6,401 nucleotides of DNA from Actinomycetes bacterium (GCA_023432005.1 JAEYVF010000015.1:1-6401); one strand, 5' to 3'; positions 1-5,729 are shown, numbered from the stretch's first letter. The notes: generated from the letters alone by a model not told the origin. Numbers and translations: made by a program.

Positions 1-710
1 CGCAGCAGCAGCGTCGAGCCCGCGCGGAGCACGTGCGCCAGCTCGAGCTCGCGCGCCGCGGGGAGCACGCCGGAGGCGATGCGCCGCGCGTCGCCCGCCT
101 CGAGCCGCGGCGACACCGTCACGCACAGCTCATCGACGACATCCGCCGCGAGGAGGGCGCCGAAGAGACTCGGTCCGCCCTCGCACAGGATGCGCGAGAG
201 CCCGCGCGCGCGCAGGGCCGCGACCGCGGCATCCGCGTCGATCCGCCCGCCCGAGCCGCTCTCGACGACGTCGGCGACCTCGGCGATCGCGCCGAGCACG
301 TGCCCGGGCGTCGTCAGCACGATCGGCCGCACGGGGGCCTCGGTGAACACCCGCGAGGCGGGGTCGAGGTCGAGCCCGCCCGACACGATCGCGAACACGG
401 GATGCGGCGAGAGCCCGTTCGCCTCGCGCCACGCGACCGACGCATCGGAGACCCGCAGGCCGCCGTAGCCCTCGGCGCGCACGGTCCCCGCGCCGACCAC
501 CACGACATCCGCGACGCGACGCAGCAGCCCGAAGTAGCGCCGGTCGGCGTCGTCGCCGAGGCCGCCGGAGAGGCCGTCGTGGGTCGCCGCGCCGTCGACC
601 GACGAGACGAAGTTCACCCGCAGCACGGGCTCGTGCCCGTGGAGCGCGCCGACGAGCTCGTCATCGGCGAGATCCTCCGCAGGATCGGGCCAGACGCGGT
701 CGATCGTCAC
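1..710 (-). CDS. RibD C-domain / pyrimidine reductase family protein (DHFR-like fold), 3' end cut by window
   Basis: I read 236 codons from a GTG at 710; the stop lies left of the window. Family members use NADPH to reduce a pyrimidine or pterin-like ring; RibD itself reduces the ribosylamino-pyrimidine of riboflavin synthesis. Visible motifs in order are VNFVSSVDGAAT (32-43, substrate strand with the SxDG signature), VVVVGAGTVRAEGYG (69-83, nucleotide-binding turn), and ILCEGGPSLFGALL (174-187, the EGG.. NADPH signature), then DELCVTVSP (193-201). There is no RibD deaminase domain, so this is the stand-alone form. Family lengths near 230-250 residues suggest only a few residues are missing. 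The GTG overlaps the TGA of the upstream folP-like gene as GTGA, which points to translational coupling. The ATG three bases upstream is out of frame and meets TGA at once. Family assignment is firm; the substrate is unknown. Confidence 0.88.
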   Translation of the reverse strand, partial: MTIDRVWPDPAEDLADDELVGALHGHEPVLRVNFVSSVDGAATHDGLSGGLGDDADRRYFGLLRRVADVVVVGAGTVRAEGYGGLRVSDASVAWREANGLSPHPVFAIVSGGLDLDPASRVFTEAPVRPIVLTTPGHVLGAIAEVADVVESGSGGRIDADAAVAALRARGLSRILCEGGPSLFGALLAADVVDELCVTVSPRLEAGDARRIASGVLPAARELELAHVLRAGSTLLL

Positions 711-1582
711 ATGTTGTGCTTCAGCCACGCCGGCTCCCGCCATCCGAGGATCGCCTCCGTCATGCGCACGGCGTCGACCGTCGCGCGCACGTCGTGCACC
801 CGCACGATGCGGGCGCCGTTCAGGATCGACACGACGGTCGACGCGAGCGAGCCCTCGAGCCGCTCGTACTGCTGTCGGTCGAGGGTCTCGCCGATGAAGT
901 CCTTGTTCGAGAGCGCCACGAGCACGGGCGGCCCGAGCTCCGCGACCTCACCGAGGCGCCGCGTGAGCTCGAGCGAGTGCAGCGTGTTCTTGTTGAGGTC
1001 GTGGCCGGGGTCGACGATGAGGTGCTCGAACGGCACCCCGGCCGCGAGCGCCGCGTCGATGCGCGAGCGCAGATGGCCGACGACCGTCGTCACCACATCG
1101 TCGTACCGCGGCGACGGATGCGGGGTGCGCGGCGGCGTGAGCGAGTGGGTGAGCACGAGGTGCCCGCCCGCCGCCGCGACGGTGGGGGCCATGGCGGGGT
1201 CCCACAGCCCCGAGGTGTCGTTGACGAGGTCCGCACCCGCGGCGAGGGATGCCTCCGCGACCCGCGCGCTGAAGGTGTCGACCGAGATGACGACGTCGGA
1301 TGCCGCGCGCACCGCCTCGACGAGCGGCACGATGCGGTCGAGCTCCTCGACGAGCTCGACGACCGGGCCGCGCCCGAACGGCACGCCACCCACGTCGATC
1401 CAGTCGGCGCCATCCGCGACCGCCGCGAGTGCGGCCTCCACGGCCCGGTCGAGCGCGAACGTCGCGCCCCTGTCGTGGAACGAGTCGGGGGTGCGGTTGA
1501 CGATCGCCATGACCGCGACGCGCCGCGAGAAGTCGAACTCGCGCGCGCCGATGCGGCGCACGAGGGAGGCGGCGGAGGTCAC
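707..1582 (-). CDS. FolP2-like dihydropteroate synthase homologue, probably without classical DHPS activity
   Basis: This 291-residue TIM-barrel protein belongs to the dihydropteroate synthase family. True synthases condense a pterin pyrophosphate with p-aminobenzoate. Pterin-site elements are present: MAIVNRTPDSFHDRG (25-39), SVDT (D102), ND (N121), VDPGHDLNKN (190-199), SNKDF with K227, and RVHDV (261-265). The loop normally written GESTRPG reads GGVPFGRGP (65-73), so the Thr-Arg pair that contacts pyrophosphate and p-aminobenzoate is gone, and NVTPDSF has become NRTPDSF. These same changes, with LSNKDF.GETL and ERLEGSLA, match the mycobacterial FolP2 paralogue as I remember it, which is reported not to act as a DHPS. 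The GTG start follows the oxidoreductase stop by 10 bp with no good Shine-Dalgarno; a TAGCAT lies 7 nt upstream. The C-terminus overlaps the next gene by 4 bp. Family is certain; loss of activity is inferred. Confidence 0.9.
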   Translation of the reverse strand: MTSAASLVRRIGAREFDFSRRVAVMAIVNRTPDSFHDRGATFALDRAVEAALAAVADGADWIDVGGVPFGRGPVVELVEELDRIVPLVEAVRAASDVVISVDTFSARVAEASLAAGADLVNDTSGLWDPAMAPTVAAAGGHLVLTHSLTPPRTPHPSPRYDDVVTTVVGHLRSRIDAALAAGVPFEHLIVDPGHDLNKNTLHSLELTRRLGEVAELGPPVLVALSNKDFIGETLDRQQYERLEGSLASTVVSILNGARIVRVHDVRATVDAVRMTEAILGWREPAWLKHNM

Positions 1583-1589
1583 GGGCTCG

Positions 1590-1595
1590 ATGCTA
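1590..1595 (-). promoter_or_regulatory. Possible internal -10 element (TAGCAT) ahead of the folP2-like gene
   Basis: Minus-strand TAGCAT, whose TAG is also the stop codon of the FAD oxidoreductase, lies seven bases before the GTG start of the folP2-like gene. The same hexamer precedes the oxidoreductase. It may give a second, leaderless transcript inside the operon, but chance cannot be excluded. Confidence 0.3.
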
Positions 1596-2843
1596 GAGCG
1601 CCCCGAGCGGCGTCGCCGGGTCGGCGAGCCGCGACCGGTCGACCGCGGCGCCCGCGAGCCCCGCCCGCACGAGGCGCTCGATGTCGTCCGCGACGTCCCA
1701 CACGTTGACGTTCATGCCCGCCACGACGGCGTCGCCGCGCATCCAGAAGGCGATGAGCCGACGGCCCGCGCGGTCGCCCCGGATCACGAGTTCCGCATCC
1801 GCGGCGAGCTGCGGGAACCCCGTGTACTCCATGCCGAGGTCGAACTGATCGGTGTAGACGTACGGGATCTTGTCGTAGGGCGTCTCGTCGCCGAGCATCG
1901 AGCGCGCCGCGGCGGGCCCCGTGCTCTCGGCGTTCGCCCAGTGCTCGCTGCGGATGCGGGAGGGGAGCCCGGCCGCCTCGAGCACGGGGTGCACGGCGGC
2001 CGCGATGTCGCCGGCCGCCCACACGTGCGGGTCGGCGGTGCGCAGCCGCGCGTCGACGTGCACGCCGTCGCCCACCTCGAGGCCCGCGGATGCCGCGAGG
2101 CCGATCGCGGGCGTCGCGCCGACCGCGGCGACCACGACGTCCGCCGGCACGAGCTCTCCCCCGTCGAGCAGCACGCCCGTCGCGACACCGTCCTCGCCGA
2201 CAACCTCGCGTGCCCGCGCTCCCCGGCGCAGCACGACGCCGTGCTCGTCGTGCAGCCGCGCGAAGTCGCCGCCCAGCTCCGCCCCGAGCTGAGAGGCCAG
2301 CGGCACCTCGCCTCGCACGAGCACGGTGACCTCGTTGCCGAGGGTGCGCGCGGTCGCCGCGACCTCCATCCCGATCCAGCCCGAGCCGACGAGTACGACG
2401 CGCCTGCCGCCCGCCGCGAGCGCCGCGTGCAGCGCGTCCGCCTGGTCGACCGTGCGCAGCAGGTGCACGCCCGCGAGGTCGCCGCCCGGCACCGGCAGCG
2501 GATTCGGCGTCGAGCCGGTCGCGAGCAGCAGCCGGTCGTAGGGCAGGGCGTCGCCCCCCGCGAGCGCCACGACGCGCGCCTCGCGATCGAGCGATGTCGC
2601 GAACGCATCCGGGAGGAAACGGATGCCGTGCTCGGCGTACCAGCCGACCGGACGCACCTCGAGCGAGTCGCGTCCGTCCTCGCCCGAGAGGTACGACTTC
2701 GACAGCGGGGGACGGAGGTAGGGCGCGTGCGCCTCGGCGCCGACGAGGACCACGTCGCCCTCGAATCCGCGCTCCCTCAGCTCGGCCGCGGCGCCCGCCC
2801 CGGCGAGGCCCGCTCCGACGATGACGATGCGCTCCGCGGTCAT
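1593..2843 (-). CDS. FAD-dependent NAD(P)H oxidoreductase, AIF/ferredoxin-reductase type
   Basis: This 416-residue cytosolic flavoprotein passes electrons from a nicotinamide cofactor through FAD to a partner, in this family usually a ferredoxin, rubredoxin or oxygenase. The N-terminal FAD fold shows GAGLAG (10-15), YLRPPLSK (42-49, typical of BphA4/ferredoxin reductases) and ATGSTP (108-113). The NAD(P) fold shows VGSGWIG (152-158). The second FAD contact is WAAGDIA (275-281). SEHWANAESTGPAAA (299-313) leads into a C-terminal domain of about 85 residues like Reductase_C. No CxxC redox pair is present, so this is not a disulfide reductase. At the end of the second strand of the NAD fold stands Arg177, where NADH-specific relatives carry an acid. 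No ferredoxin or oxygenase gene is in the window, so the partner is unknown. It is the first gene of the leftward operon and is transcribed divergently from the response regulator. Confidence 0.92.
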   Translation of the reverse strand: MTAERIVIVGAGLAGAGAAAELRERGFEGDVVLVGAEAHAPYLRPPLSKSYLSGEDGRDSLEVRPVGWYAEHGIRFLPDAFATSLDREARVVALAGGDALPYDRLLLATGSTPNPLPVPGGDLAGVHLLRTVDQADALHAALAAGGRRVVLVGSGWIGMEVAATARTLGNEVTVLVRGEVPLASQLGAELGGDFARLHDEHGVVLRRGARAREVVGEDGVATGVLLDGGELVPADVVVAAVGATPAIGLAASAGLEVGDGVHVDARLRTADPHVWAAGDIAAAVHPVLEAAGLPSRIRSEHWANAESTGPAAARSMLGDETPYDKIPYVYTDQFDLGMEYTGFPQLAADAELVIRGDRAGRRLIAFWMRGDAVVAGMNVNVWDVADDIERLVRAGLAGAAVDRSRLADPATPLGAL

Positions 2844-2849
2844 GCGCTG

Positions 2850-2855
2850 ATGCTA
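2850..2855 (-). promoter_or_regulatory. Possible -10 element (TAGCAT) for leaderless start of the FAD oxidoreductase
   Basis: On the minus strand TAGCAT is followed by six bases (CAGCGC) and then the ATG at 2843. It fits the TANNNT form of actinobacterial -10 elements, and the spacing would put the transcript start at the start codon. No convincing -35 is seen 17 bp upstream and there is no Shine-Dalgarno. Moderate to weak support. Confidence 0.35.
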
Positions 2856-2905
2856 GGCCGCTCGACCCTCATCCGGGGGTAGACAGGAGTCGCCGAAGAT
2901 TCCAG

Positions 2906-2934
2906 GTGACATTCAGAAAACTTTCAGAGATAAT
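2906..2934 (+). promoter_or_regulatory. Promoter of the response regulator gene; predicted leaderless transcript
   Basis: GTGACA (2906-2911) matches TTGACA at five of six bases and GATAAT (2929-2934) matches TATAAT at five of six, with an exact 17-bp spacer. The segment is distinctly AT-rich in a very GC-rich region. Transcription starting 7-8 bases after the -10 falls on 2941-2942, which is the ATG of the response regulator, so the mRNA would lack a 5' leader. This is a primary-sigma type promoter. Confidence 0.75.
2912..2928 (+). promoter_or_regulatory. Direct repeat TTCAGA-N5-TTCAGA in the promoter spacer, candidate operator
   Basis: TTCAGA occurs at 2912-2917 and 2923-2928, an 11-bp period, and fills the spacer between -35 and -10. 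A weaker third copy in the same phase is TCCAGG at 2901-2906. OmpR/PhoB-family regulators bind such 11-bp-spaced direct half-sites as head-to-tail dimers, so binding by the adjacent regulator is a reasonable inference. Its position inside the promoter would favour repression. Confidence 0.5.
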
Positions 2935-2941
2935 GGGGCGC

Positions 2942-3634
2942 ATGAGCGACGGACCCAGGATCCTCATCGTCGACGACGAGCCCAACATCCGCGACCTGCT
3001 CACCACGAGCCTCCGCTTCGCCGGCTTCGCCGTGCGCGCGGTCGGCAACGGCGCCCAGGCCATCTCCGCGGTCCTCGACGAGGAGCCCGACCTCATCATC
3101 CTCGACGTCATGCTCCCCGACATGAACGGCTTCGGCGTCACGAAGCGGCTGCGCGCCTCCGGCTACACGGCGCCCATCCTCTTCCTCACCGCGAAGGACG
3201 ACACCGAGGACAAGATCACCGGCCTCACCGTGGGCGGCGACGACTACGTCACGAAGCCCTTCTCCCTCGACGAGATCGTCGCGCGCATCAAGGCCATCCT
3301 GCGACGCACCATGCAGGACGAAGAGGATGCCATCATCCGCGCGGGCGAGCTCACGATGGACCAGGACACCCACGAGGTCACGGTCGGCGACGTCTCGGTC
3401 GAGCTCTCGCCCACCGAGTTCAAGCTCCTGCGCTACCTCATGCTCAACCCGAACCGGGTGCTGTCGAAGGCGCAGATCCTCGACCACGTGTGGGAGTACG
3501 ACTTCAACGGCGACGCGGGGATCGTCGAGAGCTACATCTCCTACCTCCGCCGCAAGATCGACCAGCATTCGAGCGAGCCCATGATCCAGACGAAGCGCGG
3601 CTTCGGCTACATGCTCAAGACCGCGAAGGCGTGA
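2942..3634 (+). CDS. OmpR/PhoB-family two-component response regulator
   Basis: A 230-residue cytoplasmic transcription factor that is phosphorylated by its partner kinase and then binds DNA. The receiver domain (about 6-122) has the acidic pair D11-D12, phospho-acceptor D55 in LIILDVMLPDMNG, T83 in FLTAKD, and K105 in DYVTKPFS. The C-terminal winged helix (about 132-228) has LSPTEFKLLRYLMLNPNRV, the recognition region HVWEYDFNGD..VESYISYLRRKID, and the closing RGFGYML wing. The architecture and these motifs resemble mycobacterial PhoP, TcrX and TrcR, but I cannot choose an orthologue. I start at ATG 2942, giving MSDGPRILIVDDEP. The in-frame GTG at 2906 would add 12 residues but is the -35 element of the promoter. 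The sensor kinase follows 40 bp later, so this pair is a cognate two-component system. Confidence 0.96.
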   Translation: MSDGPRILIVDDEPNIRDLLTTSLRFAGFAVRAVGNGAQAISAVLDEEPDLIILDVMLPDMNGFGVTKRLRASGYTAPILFLTAKDDTEDKITGLTVGGDDYVTKPFSLDEIVARIKAILRRTMQDEEDAIIRAGELTMDQDTHEVTVGDVSVELSPTEFKLLRYLMLNPNRVLSKAQILDHVWEYDFNGDAGIVESYISYLRRKIDQHSSEPMIQTKRGFGYMLKTAKA

Positions 3635-3674
3635 CGATCCCCCGGGCCGCCGGGCGACGGATGCGGGGCCTCTG

Positions 3675-5429
3675 ATGGCGAAGCTGCACGCGTCGTTCGA
3701 GCGCTGGTGGAACGGCGTCTCCCTGCGCACCAAGATCACGGGCGTCACCGTGCTGCTGCTGACGTTCGGGCTGGCCGTCGCGGGCATGGGCACCATGACG
3801 GTGCTGCGCACCTACCTCTTCGACCAGCGCGACGCATCCGTCACCTCGTGGTTCCAGCAGGTGCTCGGAACGGCCGACACCGCGCCCACCAATCTCGCCA
3901 CATGCAACTTCCGCTACGAGCCCGGCTACCTCGTGGCGATCGTCGACGCGAGCGGCGACATCGTGTGCGAGAACGTGCCCGAGTCCTCGCTGCAGCCCGA
4001 CCTCACGCACATGACGCTGTCGTGGGGGTACCTCAACGACAGCCGCCTCTCGACCGTCACGGATGCGACCGGTCACGGCCAGTGGCGCGTGATGACGAGC
4101 GTGCTCACGGGAGCCGACGGCTCGCTCGCGACCCTCGTCGCGGGCATCGACGTGACCGACATCGACACGACGATCACGCGCTACAGCCTCATCTTCTTCC
4201 TGTTCGCGATCGCCGTCGTGCTGCTCGGCGCGGCCGTCACGCAGCTTCTCGTCACGAGCACCTTCGCGCCCCTGCGCGATGTCGAGCGCACGGCGGCGCG
4301 GTTCGCCGCGGGCGACTACAACCAGCGTCTGGGCGGCGCCACCCCGAACACCGAGGTCGGCCGCCTCAACCGCTCCCTCAACGCGATGCTCGCCCGCATC
4401 GACCTCGCCCTCGCCGACCGGCAACGGGCGGTCGAGCAGATGCGGCGCTTCGTGGGCGACGCGAGCCACGAGCTGCGCACGCCCCTCGTGTCGCTGCGCG
4501 GGTACGCCGAGCTCTACCGCATGGGGGCGCTGCAGAAGCCCGACGACGTCGCGCAGGCGATGGACCGCATCGAGCGGGAGGCGATCCGGATGGGCGGGCT
4601 CGTCGAGGACCTGCTCGAGCTCGCCCGCCTCGACGAGCCGCGCACGATGGCGGACGAACCCGTCGACCTGCTGCCGATCGCCCAGGATGCCGCCCTCGAC
4701 GCCTCCGCCTCGGCACCGCTTCGACGCATCACCGTCGTCGTGCCCGAGCCCATCGACCCGCTCACGGCGCCGCCCGCCTCCGCCGACCCGGCACCCGGCA
4801 CCGAGACCACCCCGCCCGTCACGGCCGCCCCCCCGACCACGCCGCCCGTGACGCCGGCCACGACACCGCCGGCCACGACGATGACCGGCCCCATCGCGTT
4901 CGCTGGCTCGGCGCTCGCGCGTCTGCGCCGCCGCCGCCCCGCCGTGGCGGAGACGACCGCGGCGTCGACGACGACGGGCGCCGTGCCGCTGCCCGAGGTC
5001 GGCCCCATCGTGCGCGGCGACGAGGACAAGCTGCGCCAGGTGGTCACCAACCTCATCGGCAACGCCATGCGCTTCACCCCGGACGACAGCCCCATCGAGC
5101 TCGAGGTGGGGGTCGACCGCTCGGGCGGGTTCGGCGTCATCTCGATCGTCGATCACGGTGAGGGCATCCCGCCCCAGCTGCGCGAGAAGATCTTCCAGCG
5201 GTTCTGGCGCGCCGACACCTCGCGCACGCGCGAGACGGGCGGCTCGGGCCTCGGCCTCGCGATCGTGGCAGGCATCGTCGCGAAGCACGAGGGCCACGTC
5301 GAGGTGGTCGAGACGCCCGGCGGTGGCGCGACCTTCCGCGTCAGCATCCCGCTCGCCCACACGCCCTCCGACGAGACGGAGTCCACGGATGCCACGGGCG
5401 GCGAGAGCGGAGCCGCGGCGCGCTCCTAG
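3675..5429 (+). CDS. Membrane sensor histidine kinase (HAMP, HisKA, HATPase) with insertion in the ATPase domain
   Basis: A 584-residue partner kinase for the upstream regulator. Layout: short cytoplasmic N-terminus, TM1 (about 22-45), extracytoplasmic sensor domain (46-170), TM2 (about 171-194), HAMP (about 195-247), dimerisation domain with H265 in DASHELRTPL, and the ATPase domain with N box NLIGNAMRFTP (459-469), G1 box DHGEGIP (493-499), F box IFQRFWR (506-512) and G2 box GGSGLGL (522-528). All catalytic boxes look intact. The sensor contains the only two cysteines of the protein, C77 and C98, which could form a disulfide. Between the first ATPase strand (RITVVVPEPI, 351-360) and GPIVRGDEDKLRQ (from 443) lie about 80 extra residues, Pro/Thr-rich and then basic, where relatives have only a few. 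The ATG is preceded at 7 nt by a weak GGGG ribosome site. The stimulus is unknown. Confidence 0.95.
   Translation: MAKLHASFERWWNGVSLRTKITGVTVLLLTFGLAVAGMGTMTVLRTYLFDQRDASVTSWFQQVLGTADTAPTNLATCNFRYEPGYLVAIVDASGDIVCENVPESSLQPDLTHMTLSWGYLNDSRLSTVTDATGHGQWRVMTSVLTGADGSLATLVAGIDVTDIDTTITRYSLIFFLFAIAVVLLGAAVTQLLVTSTFAPLRDVERTAARFAAGDYNQRLGGATPNTEVGRLNRSLNAMLARIDLALADRQRAVEQMRRFVGDASHELRTPLVSLRGYAELYRMGALQKPDDVAQAMDRIEREAIRMGGLVEDLLELARLDEPRTMADEPVDLLPIAQDAALDASASAPLRRITVVVPEPIDPLTAPPASADPAPGTETTPPVTAAPPTTPPVTPATTPPATTMTGPIAFAGSALARLRRRRPAVAETTAASTTTGAVPLPEVGPIVRGDEDKLRQVVTNLIGNAMRFTPDDSPIELEVGVDRSGGFGVISIVDHGEGIPPQLREKIFQRFWRADTSRTRETGGSGLGLAIVAGIVAKHEGHVEVVETPGGGATFRVSIPLAHTPSDETESTDATGGESGAAARS
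4755..5000 (+). other. Pro/Thr-rich plus basic low-complexity insertion inside the kinase ATPase domain
   Basis: This stretch codes residues 361-442 of the sensor kinase. Residues 361-402 are Pro, Thr, Ala and Val with TPPVT at 379-383 and 389-393 and TPPAT at 397-401. Residues 405-423 are GPIAFAGSALARLRRRRPA, a short apolar piece ending in a cluster of arginines. Residues 424-440 return to Thr/Ala. The frame is kept and the N box follows normally, so it is an in-frame insertion, not a frameshift. Confidence 0.85.
4853..4879 (+). repeat. 12-bp tandem direct repeat inside the kinase insertion
   Basis: GCCGGCCACGAC occurs at 4853-4864 and again at 4868-4879, a 15-bp period that preserves the reading frame (five codons). 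It suggests that the low-complexity insertion grew by replication slippage. Confidence 0.75.
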
Positions 5430-5432
5430 CGT
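5427..5432 (+). promoter_or_regulatory. Possible -10 element (TAGCGT) overlapping the kinase stop, ahead of the WXG100 gene
   Basis: TAGCGT starts with the TAG stop of the sensor kinase and is followed by six bases (GACGCC) and the ATG at 5439. It fits TANNNT with leaderless spacing. There is no Shine-Dalgarno, so the WXG100 gene is read either from this site or by coupling to the kinase. Weak evidence alone; the same layout recurs before two other genes here. Confidence 0.3.
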
Positions 5433-5438
5433 GACGCC

Positions 5439-5729
5439 ATGAGCACCTTCCAGGTAGACAGCGAAGCCGTCCTCGCCCACGCGGCGGCCGCCCGACAGAC
5501 CGTCGGGCGCATCCAGGCCGAGGTCACCGCCCTCCACGCGCAGCTCGAGCAGCTGCAGGCGTCGTGGCGCGGCGGGGCCGCATCCGCCTTCCACGCCGTC
5601 GTCGCCGACTGGCGCACCACGCAGCAGCGCGTCGAGGAGTCCCTCACCGCGATCGGCACCTCGCTCGCGCAGGCGGGACAGCAGTACGCCGACATCGAGC
5701 ACAGCAACACGCGGCTGTTCCTGCGGTAG
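5439..5729 (+). CDS. WXG100-family (EsxA-like) type VII secretion substrate
   Basis: A 96-residue all-helical protein of the WXG100 family; such proteins form helical-hairpin dimers and are exported by ESX/type VII systems. The hallmark W43-R44-G45 sits in the turn (QASWRGGAASAF) between two long helices (about 7-40 and 47-86), and Y83-ADI-E87 matches the YxxxD/E export signal. There is no Sec signal peptide and no membrane segment. It starts 9 bp after the kinase stop with no ribosome site, so it is likely expressed with the two-component genes. No EccC ATPase, other Esx partner or LXG toxin is in the window; it may act as a homodimer or use machinery encoded elsewhere. Family assignment is secure; cargo or signalling role is not known. 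Confidence 0.92.
   Translation: MSTFQVDSEAVLAHAAAARQTVGRIQAEVTALHAQLEQLQASWRGGAASAFHAVVADWRTTQQRVEESLTAIGTSLAQAGQQYADIEHSNTRLFLR

Noticed and set aside
711..713. ATG at 713 (minus strand) as the start of the RibD-type gene
   Set aside because: It is the last sense codon (Met) of the folP2-like gene and is followed directly by TGA; the GTG at 710 opens the correct frame.
707..1582. Calling this gene the housekeeping folP or a sulfonamide-resistant variant
   Set aside because: The GESTRPG loop is replaced altogether and other motifs match FolP2 paralogues rather than resistance mutants of true synthases.
33..2882. A 949-codon open frame on the plus strand opposite the oxidoreductase and folP2-like genes
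   Set aside because: It is antisense to three well-recognised genes, is rich in Arg, Ala, Gly, Asp and His with no domain motif, and stays open because GC-rich codons on one strand rarely give stops on the other.
2906..2941. GTG at 2906 as the start of the response regulator
   Set aside because: The 12 added residues are not typical of the family and the GTG lies in the -35 element; ATG 2942 gives the standard receiver N-terminus.
4755..5000. The kinase insertion as a sequencing error, frameshift or gene fusion
   Set aside because: The frame is continuous, codon use keeps GC at third positions, and the N box resumes in normal context. No second domain is recognisable.
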